In this document: in pieces, positions 35,150 to 46,002 of the stretch
Layout: each line of letters opens with the position of its first letter
Position numbering within the stretch: position 1 is the first letter of the stretch
Source of the DNA: Symbiodinium natans
Lineage: Eukaryota; Sar; Dinophyceae; Suessiales; Symbiodiniaceae
Direction of reading: 5' to 3'
DNA length: 64,000 nt
Assembly (NCBI GenBank): GCA_905221605.1
Contig: CAJNDS010000780.1
Span: 62,001-126,000, forward strand
The notes under the pieces: model-generated
The model's input: the letters and a program-made list of their open reading frames with translations, nothing else
What the model was told of the DNA's origin: nothing
Database searches by the model: none
Made by a program: the position numbers and the translations under genes

Positions 35150-38100
35150 CGTCGAGGAATCTTGGCCTCACAGGGGCATTTTCTTTGCTGGCTTGAGATG
35201 CTAAGGAGTTCAGGAGCCGGGGTGTTGCATACTCAAGAGCATCGTAGGGGGACGGCAGGAACGAAAGCTAGTGCAGTTGTTCGAGAACCACCAGGAGAAC
35301 AGCATTGACTGAACTGGCATGTGTGAGACTTGCAGTTAACTAGGCTCAGTGCACGGCCGGTCTACTCCTCACCCATCAGCCGTATCCCACCCCAGAGCAT
35401 CGCCAGAGAATCCCTGGATCCACCCAAGAGAACCCCTGGAGTGCAGAGTACAGTGGGCTGCCCAGCCCCAAGAGTATAGAAAAGCCCCTGCAGTGCAACC
35501 CAGAGAGTATTCCCAAAGGATCCCCCTGAGCATTAAACTCACCCGTGCACGGTTTCGATGCTCCAACATGGAGATGCATTTGCAGTTATTTCACCCGTGT
35601 GTGGTTTCGACGCTGCTCTTGTAGTACTGTGGCTTCGACGCTGCTCTTGGAAAGGTCTTGTAAGGCAGATTTTTGATCCTGAGCCTTCGGGGCGCTTAAC
35701 TACATGTTATGACATCATAAGGCTTCATTGCATATAATGGTATATACTTACATACTATACGTAGTATACCGAAAAAGACATACAGTTTTTGTAGAACACG
35801 TTGGTACAGCTGATGGACCAGCATGCCTGCCCACTTCAAGGGCGGCAAGGGGATGTCCATGGGGCGTCTACACTCCAGAGCTACAGTCTTAAGTTCTGGG
35901 CATGCCAGCTATTGCTAGTCAGATAAGGGCCTGGAGATTCTCGAATGTGTTTTGGGGCCCGGGTTACACGGCCTACACACACACAAAGCATCGGAATTAG
36001 CTCTCCCTTCCCATGAGCCTGTGCTCGAAGACATCTCAGGGAAGCTTCCTTTGCGGGCCTGGTGTCTTGCAGAAGAACATGAAGCAAGAGATGGCCTCGA
36101 CCCCTGAAACCATTAGAAACAAGACACTTGTTTTAGAGCAAACGCATGCGGAAGTGGTTGCGTGTTGTGCGGCTCGTATGCGTTCGTCTCGCTGTTTCAA
36201 TATAAGTAGAGGTCCACCGCTTGGGCGCAAAGCACTGCATCATACCATGGCATATCTGATATCTTGCAGCGGTCGTATCTGCATCTGCCTTGAATCCAAA
36301 CCTGCTGTGCCCCTACTGCTTTTTGAATGGACAAAGCATCTCTTGTAAGTTGGCTTACCCCGCATCACCCAAGAAAAACAAACATCCACTGCTGTCTGCG
36401 GTTATCAACGGCTGGTTTGATGTTGCATTTGCGAAGCATCTGACAGCTTGAAGAAGTTGGTATGTCATGTTCAACTCGCAAAAGAATCCTTCGCTGCTGT
36501 ATCTATTCATACTGAAACCAATCTAGTGTCTTGATGTTTTCAATGGCTGCGTTCACGGCGCATGTAGCCTGCAAGTGCAGTGCTGATTTTGCTGGGTACC
36601 AATCCATCTGAATTGGTGTCGGCCGTGGGTCGGTCAGACGCCAGACACCGCGTGATTTCTTTGCCTTGGTTGACCCTGCTGACGCTGTCATTCCGTTGGT
36701 GCCGCGTGTTTGTTGTGTCTTTGTTCCAAACTGCTGACACCGTGTGTTTGTTGCTCTCCGTGGAATTCTGTGGATCATCGCTATGCCAGGGCGTGAAGAG
36801 GGCGGGCAGGAGGGTGGGTCGTGGCACGTGTCCACAGGCAATAGACACTTGCAGAGCTTGGCTGACAAAACAAAGACATGCCTCTCGTGGCTTTGCTGCA
36901 TCTCCATCCTCGCAGACCGTAAAGCCTGACAGAGCTCATACACATACATTAACAAATATATACATATATACATATGTATGTATATGTATTTACTTTTCTA
37001 TTTGTTTTTTAATATTTTTTGGTTTATCTACATGTCTCAGTTAAATTTCTATATGTTTTTGTTGCGTTGTCGCATCCCTGCTTTCAATGCCTTTCTCATG
37101 AATCCCAATCATCTCAGTCTTCTGCCCACGGAAGACCGGCTGAACTCAAGGCTGTCGCCCACAGAAGAAGCCTTTGAAGCTTGGAAGAAGAGATCACAAA
37201 CTAAGTCTCCATGACATTATCCACTGTGTCGTGGAAGCTAACGGAAAATCGTGGGGCAATGGCCATCCACGATGCACAGGACAGCGCAGAATGACTGCGA
37301 CACCTGGTCGAGGACTGCTGCCGGGGAGGGAGAAAGAGCACCACGCCTGTCACCCCCTCACAAAACTCACAAAGTGCTCGGTCCTGCTAGGCAACTTGTA
37401 AGATGTCTACAGCCCGAGCATCACACAACCCCAGAAGAAGTGGGATCCCAACGGCCCAGCGCTCTGCGAGCGCGAGGAGTCGTAGAGATCCTGACAGGAG
37501 CGCCGGGTGCACTGAAGGGCCCCAGAGCCCCCCCAAACCTCCTCTTGAGGCTACTGCCACATTTGACAGAATGATCTAGAATCTATAGTCAGGGCAGCCG
37601 ACCTCTGCAAGCGCTGGTGCCATCCCACGTGTCAGCCTCACACAAGGACAACTGAACAAATCCGAGGCCGGGGAGGCCCCAGACGTTTGGATCCAAGTTT
37701 AGGGATATCACAGCCAAGCCCGTTTTTCGCCCGGAATGGGTACCCCCCCTCGCTGATCAGTTTCGCGGACGTGGGCGGGATCAAGGGGGACCCTGCCAGC
37801 TCCCTGCTGGGCCACTTTCAAGCGCCCGTGAAGCCTATGGTCCCTAGTGAACCCTGAATTCGGCTCGGTGCCCTTGACGAGGCGGCCTCGCGTTAGCGGC
37901 TAAATTAAGGATACTTGGACTAATGATGCTCTTCGTCTGGGAGCGCCTGGGCTTTAACATGCCAGGGTGACTGAGCCCTGAAATCGCGCATTACTCAGTG
38001 CTCAACACGCACAACACAAGAGATGGTAGCAGCATTGTGCGGAATGGATCAGACGTGGCACTTCCATGTGGTTACAGATGATACACATGCAAACTGCAAC

Positions 38101-38440
38101 AGGATGCAAACCCGGACCACATTGCAGCGAGCAAAGTTTTGCAAGGGAAGATTGGGCCGACCTCCCTTTCAGAGAAACTCTGACGGATAATTGCCACCGG
38201 GCCCTTTTGGAGTTAGGAGGCAATCTGTGAGTGAGGGGGGCCCAAACCTTCAAATCTGAGGGGCTGTCTGGGTCTGGCTTTCAAGATCTTGGAGTAAGGT
38301 TGAGGTTTAGGCTTCAGGGCTTGCGGATTTGCAGGCTTCTGGGTTGAAGGCTAGTAGTTGAGGCTTTGAGTTCTATAGGGTTCAGGTGCTGACCGACAGA
38401 ACAACCTGTCCGCCCCAGCTTTCACATGCGGAAGGGGGGG
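35150..38440. other. No identifiable gene
   Basis: Only short frames. The better ones are on the minus strand near 36503-36610 (contains LHLQATCAVNAAIENIKTL) and 36036-36230. A TATA/ATGT-rich microsatellite lies at about 36945-37030. Nothing is supported by a family motif. Confidence 0.35.
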
Positions 38441-38447
38441 TCCGTCA

Positions 38448-38899
38448 TTTATCGGGGGACAGGATTAGAGTTCGGAACCCTTTCCGTTCAAGTTCCGAAA
38501 CCATCCCTGGCCACTCCAAGTGATGTCTGGGCCCCCGCACTTTCTTGGGGTCACCTCTCCGACTCTGTGCGGAACTTGTGAAAGTTTGCTGCAGTCGCAG
38601 GCTTGATGGACTTTGACGGACTATAGCCCCAATGGCGGCAGGCAACCAGAGATGCCGCGCCTCTGCCGATGTGCCGGGGCCGCAGATCTGGGTCGCAACG
38701 AGCTGGGGAAAGATATTTCAAGCGACTCTTCATTCCAGCCTACACCTGCCATCAAGAGACGGTTGGTTTAGTCTCTCAACCTAGGGACCTTGTATGGAAA
38801 ACCAAGGAGCACTGCTACAACATTTCATGGCAGCCGCTGGGGCAAAGCCTTTGGCTAGGGCCCTCGCTCCGACGTTCTTCGCCGGGGCCTTCGACATGA
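38448..38899 (-). CDS. Unidentified protein, two possible exons
   Basis: A possible first exon at 38898 leftward reads MSKAPAKNVGARALAKGFAP followed by AAAMK. A second segment at about 38540-38448 reads HHLEWPGMVSELERKGF then RTLILSPDK and a stop. They are about 300 bases apart in different frames and could be joined by an intron. No family is recognised. Confidence 0.3.
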
Positions 38900-40213
38900 C
38901 AGGTTTTCTGAGGCTCAGGAAGCTTCGCTGCTCCGCACGAGTCAGAAGCACTGCATAGCAATGGCAACCATGAAAGAAAGGCCACTTGTACCTGCTTGCA
39001 ACTACGTGGAGCAACTGCCTTTTGTTATCTGTGCAGTCGTCCCCGCATGAAACCAGAGACGGTAATTTGTGCAAATTGCTGTCCATAAGCTGCGGCTACA
39101 ACATGTGCAGAAGCCTACGCACCATGGAATGGGCTGATCCAAGCAGTGCTTGTTCGCCACTCTGCAAGGACTCCATGTGCAGCGAACGCTTGCTTGACTG
39201 CCCGGGTGACAAAGAGAGCACAGAACTCATATCTTGGTAGCAATCTATTCAGATTGTCTGTGTCAAAGGGCTGGTACTCAGTTTCGTCACCATTGCATAG
39301 TCAGTCGTGCAGTAATTAACTGCGGCACTCACAAAACGACGACAAGTTCCTCAACTTATTTTGCGTCTACCTCCTTGGCTCTTCTGCGACGAGATTGGGC
39401 CAAAGGCTTCAGAGTTCAGGCTGTGTTTGAGGGCTTTGGGTTTCAAGAATACGGTCGCGGTTTTAGCACCTTTCGGATTGGCTTCGGGATCCAGGTTGTG
39501 CACATTTCTGTTCCGGTTCCGTATCCGACTCCCTAAACCATGTATCGCATGTATTTGCACATAAATATCATAGATGCATGTCGATCGCAAGCAGTGCAGC
39601 GGGAGCGCGATTGCGTTAGCCCACGTCTCTAAAAATGATGCGCAGATGCCTCGAACGAGAGTGCGCTTTACCGACCACACCGTCCCGAGAACTCATGTCG
39701 ACTTCCGTGTTTCGGATCCATCAAGCCGTTCAAAGGGGGAAGAAGCGAGAACATGAAGGATTGGTGTTGAAACTTGTGCCTACATACACCAAATGAATGA
39801 TATAACGCAGCTGCAAGGCTCTGCCTGGCAAGAGATTCAGACATGAGACAGTGATGAATGAAGTGAGTGCCATAGCTCCGGCATTGTGTTGTGCAGTGCC
39901 CTGTGCACCCGCAGACTGTCTCTGCACTCCAGAAACAGAACTTTACACATGTTGTACAAACTGCTGCGGCCGAATGCTCACATCTCCAAGGCATCCTCAC
40001 ACCTAAGATGTGGGGTTCTTTGGCTCTTCAGTGCCAAGAGAACCGTCTTCTGTCTTGAATCTGAGGCCAAAACTTGCCATGTGGTTTTAAGATGTCGAGG
40101 ATTCATAGCCAGCTGTCCGTCGGCCAAGCGCCCGGAGCCTACACATGTGCACTGGGCCGGTTTTCTTGGGGTGGGGTACTCTTCGAAGTTAAATGGCATT
40201 GCACTGCGTATGC
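38900..40213. other. No identifiable gene
   Basis: Open frames are short. A Cys-rich minus-strand frame (39668-40000) and one at 39978-40286 starting near MPFNFEEYPTPRKPAQC could be 3' exons of the CCCH gene immediately upstream, but nothing fixes this. Confidence 0.3.
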
Positions 40214-40627
40214 TCAGGGCACCTCGTGCATGAATGGGCAGCAGCTGCCATTGCTGCAGTGGCCACCAGAGCGCCAGTACGCGCATGGCTCCCTTCCTGC
40301 CTGCAGCTGCAGGAACTCAGAAGTGGAGACTGGAGAAGCATGAAGAAACCCTAGAGAATGCAACGGCAGCAACTGCTTGAAACAGTACTGGCCCACAGCC
40401 TCAGCCTTTGATGGTAGTCTCAGCTGCTCCGGACCGTGAGCATATGTGCAACGGTCACCATACTTGCACCAGCCACTCTCGTAGTAGTGGCACAGCACCA
40501 CCTTATATGGCCTGGCCTGGCGGGATCGTGGGATTCTGAGGTCGCATAAGTTCTGGGTGTGATTCTGGGCTGAAGACCCTGGGTTTCTGGAAGTGATCCA
40601 AAGCCGGTGCGCGTACAAGTACCACAA
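40214..40627 (-). CDS. Tandem CCCH zinc-finger protein (RNA-binding type), partial
   Basis: Two CCCH fingers of the tristetraprolin/CPSF30 kind, which bind single-stranded RNA. Counting from the frame start at 40627, finger 1 is C46-x7-C54-x5-C60-x3-H64 (YKVVLCHYYESGWC, then KYGDRCTYAHG), about 40492-40436. Finger 2 is C115-x8-C124-x5-C130-x3-H134 (CAYWRSGGHC ... CPFMH), about 40285-40226. The YK-V-LC lead-in before finger 1 matches the usual (R/K)YKT-LC of this class. The sequence between the fingers (residues about 75-108) reads poorly and is probably an in-frame intron, which would bring the fingers close together. The real N-terminus is not known; residues 1-36 look non-coding. The frame ends with a TGA directly after finger 2, or an exon may splice onward there. 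Confidence 0.75.
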   Translation of the reverse strand: MWYLYAHRLWITSRNPGSSAQNHTQNLCDLRIPRSRQARPYKVVLCHYYESGWCKYGDRCTYAHGPEQLRLPSKAEAVGQYCFKQLLPLHSLGFLHASPVSTSEFLQLQAGREPCAYWRSGGHCSNGSCCPFMHEVP

Positions 40628-40745
40628 CTCTACACTGCCCGAAAAGGCGAAGCGTGGTACTTCAAAGTGACTCGTATCATTCGAAGCTCTCAGCCAGGCG
40701 CTACTGGAGCTTCTTCAGTTCCATTAAGGCTAAGAAGAGCAAGTG

Positions 40746-41580
40746 CTAGTAGCTGCCAGGACATGTAACATGTACATGTACATCCGATCGCCCAGCTGGT
40801 GCCTGCTCGTCATCAGAAGCATCGACTCTTAGAGCAGCTGTCAGATCTGCTGGAAAGCTAGTCAATGCCGACTCCAGTGCAGAGGGAGCAGAAGCCACGG
40901 GCCAAAGTGTCACCTCCACTTCCTCGTGTTGGAAAGCCACTAGAATCTGCGTGGCGAACACTTCATTGATGTCTGCAGCCCAGCCAGCTGCCTCCTCAAC
41001 TAAGAAAAGGTAAGCTCCTGGAAGAACATCCAGCCACACCAGTCGCACCGCCGTATACGCCAGAACGTGGCTCACAACATCCCAGCCGCTTATGACTTCC
41101 CTCACGTCCCGGCCTCCACTTGCCTTGGCCATGACGAGCACACGACCCGCAGGAGCCTGGCGCACCCTCAACACGCAACACACACATTTCGGCAATGTGC
41201 CGGCGGCTGCATGGCCCAGGAACTTGGCGAGGAAGCCCTGCTCCGTCTCAATGGCAACAAATTCCCAGGGCCCTTCATCAGGTCCAGACACTAGCATCAA
41301 AACCACCCCAAACTTGCGGAACGTCTCGGCCCACTGTCGCACATTTGCTATGTCAACTGTGCCCTGCCCATCAGTCTGACTGATCTGCAGGGTCGCGGCT
41401 ACCACCATGCTCGATACACAGACAGGAACTCTGCTTCCCTTCTTGTGCCCTAAATTGCTGCAGAGAAGGCAATTTACACAAGTGATCACAAGTGGATTCA
41501 AGACTCAGTGTGACCATGACTCCCCCAAAACAGCGCATCCTGTCCTCGAACTTGACTGTGCGTTCATCCTCCGGGGCCAC
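40746..41580 (-). CDS. Unidentified protein
   Basis: A long protein-like minus-strand frame (to 41501), with a plausible start exon at 41580 in another frame (MAPEDERTVKFEDRMRC). Internal segments are VAATLQISQTDGQGTVDIAN, WAETFRKFGVVLMLVSGPDE, WEFVAIETEQGFLAKFLGHA, DVVSHVLAYTAVRLVWLDVL, AYLFLVEEAAGWAADINEVF and ILVAFQHEEVEVTLWPV, with an acidic tail (DASDDEQ). It looks like an alpha/beta globular protein. There is no family match I would defend. Introns probably interrupt the frame near 41160, where it becomes Cys/Arg-rich. Confidence 0.55.
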
Positions 41581-41728
41581 CTTTCACAGCCAAGGACGCG
41601 CTTTGCATCCACACTGGCGTCTCAGAGCTCTTTTTTGGCTGAGAAGAAGAGTCAAGCAGCGCCTCGTCGTAGCCAGAGTCCTGAATTGCCTGGGCCGGGC
41701 CAACTCTGTCGGATTTAGCAGGATGAGG

Positions 41729-42705
41729 TCATCCTATGAGTTGCGACCATTTGCAGTGCCCTGGTGCTGTTTCGAGGAGGGCTCGCAGCTCCGCCACCTC
41801 GGCCTCGGCTTTGGGCGAGGAGAAGGCGCATCGCGCTGCGCTCGGGTTGGTGCCGGGCTTCCAGAAGTGCTGCAGAACCATGCAGAGAGGCTGATGGCTC
41901 GTCAACCTCGATTTCACGAACATGCTGAAACCATGCACATCTGCGAGACTCGTGGGTTCAGAATAAGTGGATCCAGCGACCAGACAGTAAGCGCTAGACT
42001 TGAAAGCAGTCGGTCAGTCACACAGCTGACTTTACTAAGCCTGACTGTTGTTCATTTCGAGTTCCTGAGTTTCTGAGCCGGAAGCTTAGTCAATCCCTGT
42101 GCACACCCCCCAATCAGCTGCGTTCAGTCATCGGACCTTCGATGCTTCCATCAAAGAGTTGTCCAAGTCAACGTCCGGGCTCACTGCCTGGCCAGGAGCA
42201 TCACCCGAAACGCCCACTTCCGCCCAGAGCATAGACTATAGGCTTCATAGCTTTCATGCATGGCAGTGTACTTGCACGCCGTTTTGGGACCTGAGCCAGT
42301 GCACATTGGGCTTGCCCCACCTGTCTTGGAAGCATTAGCAGAGAGATAGACGTAATGTAGCACCTCGCCGTCCACCTTTTCTTTCAGAGTCTTTGTCGGC
42401 CCTTCTTCAACTTTGAGTGCAGTCACCTTCGCACTCCACGCCAGAACGTGACGCAAGCACAAGCACAAGACTTGCAGTGCCCTGTGCTGCAAAAACAAAA
42501 CTGGTCAAAAAAGAACCATACCAGCTTCAAAGGGCCCTCTACAGCGTAAGCATTGTAAGCGTTGTGTACCCTCAGCCAACGCCAAAAGAGCAAAGAACCA
42601 CCGAGCCGATGCGTTGTCGGCCTCTGCACGCTGAACACTAGCAGCTGCTTCCTTCAGCACTGCCAAGGCCTCTGCTCGGTTCAACATGCCACCACGATCA
42701 AGCAC
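41729..42705 (-). CDS. Unidentified protein, several probable exons
   Basis: Three protein-like segments in a row, read leftward: 42687-42560 MLNRAEALAVLKEAAASVQR then EADNASARWFFALLALAEG; about 42440-42330 WSAKVTALKVEEGPTKTLKE then KVDGEVLHYVYLSANAS; about 41830-41735 KAEAEVAELRALLETAPGHC. They are helix-rich and may be helical repeats. They may form one gene with the frame at 40746-41580. The last segment slightly resembles prenyltransferase-alpha repeats, too weakly to name. Confidence 0.4.
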
Positions 42706-43339
42706 GCGGCACTTGGTCAGGAACTCTCTCTCTTCTGATGCGTGCGAGAACTCTCACGTGACTTCAAGAGGATCTCAAGAGGATCTCCAGTGTGTCTCGT
42801 CCTTTGACTCCGAGCCTCCTTCAATGTGCCTGGAGGCGACCGACTCGGCTGCAGCTTCCTGAGCTTACAGGGCCACAAGCCCCCTCGATGCAAACACGAA
42901 ATCCCTCGCTCCGTAGGGCCTCATTAGTACACGAGATTCCACTGAAGCCACCTTCAACCCTCTGCAGCTATGACAACTCCGGTCTTTACTTCACAACATG
43001 AGACTCCACCTTGCCACTGAGGTTCACTGTTTTCTGCAGCACCTCTGTCGCACCAGGATCTTCCTCAGTGAAGGCTGTCGAAACTGTTGAGCTCACAAGG
43101 CCCCCGAAATTCAAGGAGTATCCCCAGTAGCACCAGGAAGATTTGAGCCGACACTGTTCTTTGCGCAGCGGCGTTGCAGAAACCAAGTCGAAAGCCACGA
43201 TACTGTGCTGAGAAGGGCAAGCGCGAGGAAACTATGCACGACAGCTGTGCAATTCTGTGCACCTCCTCTTTCCCGGCACTACACCCTAGCTGCCATAGCT
43301 CTGCAGCCAAGAATCAGCAGCATCCTCAAGAATGTTCCT

Positions 43340-43610
43340 GGGTGGAGCAAGTGCTGGCAGACGCAGACTTCCGATGGCTTACGAACTTGTGCGCATCGGG
43401 GGAGGAGTGGGGGGAAGGAGGGGGCCCCCCTGAATTTCGATTCTGCGCCGGAATGGATCATGAGGACTCGGTTTAGCTCCTCAAAGGTGGCTCTTTTGCC
43501 AAACAGGAGAGAAAGCCACTTCCTGGGCTCACTTCTGCCCAGGCACGGCAGCAGCTTGGAAGTTGCCGCCAAAGACTGCTCTAGCTTGGCCGGCCGGCCA
43601 GGGAGGCCTG
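43340..43610 (-). CDS. Unidentified protein, possible exon
   Basis: Within a 129-codon minus-strand frame, the most protein-like part is AKLEQSLAATSKLLPCL, PRKWLSLLFGKRATFEELNR and VLMIHSGAESKF. A G-run follows (about 43408-43430 on the plus strand). No family is recognised. Confidence 0.25.
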
Positions 43611-43699
43611 GGTCACGTTGCGGACTCCCAAGTGAGCGTGCCCCTCCACTGACTTTCGGCCACAGCACAGCTTCTCACAAGGGGGTTGTAAACCATGGC

Positions 43700-45062
43700 C
43701 GCAGCTCCAAGGGATAATGAGGCAAGAAGGAATGGCCTTCCGACTTGTCCAGGAGCTTCTCAAATTTCGATGTACCGTCCAAGGACATCTCCTTCCATGT
43801 CAGCGAGGGGTCTCTAAGTGAAGTTGTGAAAATCCAAATGCCCCGGTGACCCTGGCTTGGTATGACTTACCCCTTGGAGTGCCAAAGCATAACTGCATCA
43901 GTTGCATTCACGCTCTCGGAGGCTGATGCAGCGTGAACGGAAAGAAAACGGCACTCCTTTCTGTACACGTCACATCCCTTCAGCAGCTTAGCCCTAAGCG
44001 GCGCGGTCCTGAGTGTTGCCCTGGCTCTTGACATCGCAGACCTTTGCCGAACTCGCAAGTTGACCAAAGCACATTCTCCCCGTAATAGGGTGTTTCCGAA
44101 CGTAGGGGCCCCTCATATACCCCCAAGTACGATACTCCTGTGTTGTAGGAACACACAAAAAAGGGCACCCCTATTTTGCGAGACCCCCGAGCGAAGTGCC
44201 ACAGGATCGGGACGCCGAGGATGCCGCCAGTGAGGAGACGCAGAGGCCCTGGGAGCCCATCTTCAGTTGCCGGTCGCATGGGACCAGCAGGCCTGTTCTC
44301 GCTTGCTGAACGCAGGCTGCATTTGTGCCAGGGTGAGTCTCAAGATATGATATACACGTATACAAATATATAGAACATATACATATGTGTGTATATATAT
44401 ATATGTACGCATTGTTCTAACACCTGCAGTAAGACAGAAAGGGCTCACGTTTCAGCGTTGAGGATGTTTAGGGCCCTGTATGTTGCGCCCTAAAGTCCCT
44501 CAAGCCTTCTCTCCTCACCCCAAGAAGCCCAGATACGACACACACGCACACATACACACACGCCCCCCCAAACCCAACAACAAACATCAAGCCTCAAACC
44601 CACTCCGATGAAAAACATGCAGTGCCCTGAAACTCCCTCACCTGGTACTTCTTTGGCCTTCAGGACGCGTGCATGTGCAAGGCCACTCTTCATTTATACT
44701 GGTCCCACTGCAAGCCTTGTCGTTCCTCCTTATTGTACAGCATACTTCCCACAAATTGCTCGTACCTTATCGTTAGAAGCTCGATGTGTTTCCTTATCGC
44801 CTGCCCCTTTTCAACTGCTTCCATAACTTGGGAAAGTAAGGGCAAACCACCCGGGCCATCAAAAAATCTTCAGGGCGAGTGGGTTCGAAGTTCGACAAAT
44901 GGACACCAGTACTGCCGGGGGGCTCTGCCCGGGCAGGGAGGACCGAAGTTCGGTTTCCACCATGTGGCACGCGGTTGGTTCCAGAACAGGAAGTTGATCA
45001 GTGATGGCGTTGGGCTCGTTTTCTTAGTGGCTCGAAGAGTTGAGGGCTTGCTGCAGGGGCAT
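43700..45062. other. No identifiable gene
   Basis: A weak minus-strand candidate at about 44279-44180 (ATEDGLPGPLRLLTGGILGV, PILWHFARGS) and a TATA/CACA microsatellite (about 44350-44405 and 44530-44565). Nothing else stands out. Confidence 0.35.
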
Positions 45063-45509
45063 TCAGGGCACCAGCCACGGCGCCGACAATTTACCAGAGG
45101 TTTGTTGGCTGCTTAGAAATAATCGGCTGCATCGGTTGGTCCTAGTTGGTGTACAGCCGTCTGCGTGTCTGAGATCTGCGTATGATCGTCGGATGAACTT
45201 GCATACGCACTTCTTGCGAGCGATCCAGATCCAAGCGATGCAGTCGACGGAGCAGGATCGGAATGTTGACATGAAGTTTTCCCGGCATGTACGTAAAAAA
45301 AGCTGCACCTACCACAGTCTAGCTGCGTGACTAAAGTCCCGAACTCGTTCCGAACGGCTCAGACGCAAAGCGACAAGCACAGAATCGAAGGTCGAAGCTT
45401 TCTTGCCGTCTTTCGCCGTCCGCAGCCTCGACTCAAAGAGCCAAGATTCCTGCTCGGCATGTTCCCAGTCAACATCCGGGCAACACCCTGTACAAGCGCT
45501 TTCTTGCAC
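45063..45509 (-). pseudogene. Two same-frame open segments separated by one TAG
   Basis: The right segment (45509-45312) contains VDWEHAEQESWLFESRLR, KKASTFDSVLVALRLSRS and ERVRDFSHAARLW. It is followed by a single TAG, after which the same frame continues (GTG-led) with LFLRTCRENFMSTFRSC, VDCIAWIWIARKKCVCKFIR and RSYADLRHADGCTP. The rest becomes Ser-rich and doubtful. A single stop in a continuous frame suggests a pseudogene or a base error. A competing frame over the right half is also open, so coding status is uncertain. Confidence 0.25.
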
Positions 45510-46002
45510 GCGTGACCGCCGCTCTCTTCATTCTGTATCTCCTTTCACTCTGGATGCAGGTCCTTGCCGGAGCTCCAAAGCTGTGTGAGCAGACCCAAGG
45601 CCAGAACTAGAGATAACTAGAGCAACTCGAGTCCTGCCATGTTGCGAAGATGCAGGCGAAAGACCAGGAAGGCGGCTTTTGAGGCTTCGCCTGACAACCG
45701 TAGATCATGAGGGCTCATGGATCTCATGGACTCCAACCCCTCGAACCCTTAGCAAGAGCTCAAGAAAACTCGGATGGAGAGTTTCTGAGCAAGCTTGCTC
45801 AAAGCTAACCAGAAGAACACAGCTGCGCCCTTTCTGTATTCAGCAAGACCCAAACTGTGCAGAGTGGGGGGCCTCTTCAGGATTGTTTCTCCACATCGCC
45901 TGACCACCGAAGGTTGCAACTCTTGCCATGCCCTAGGGATAGTGCTCCATCGCTCCACCACCCGTATCATAACGCATCTCATATCATACGCCATCGCCGT
46001 CT

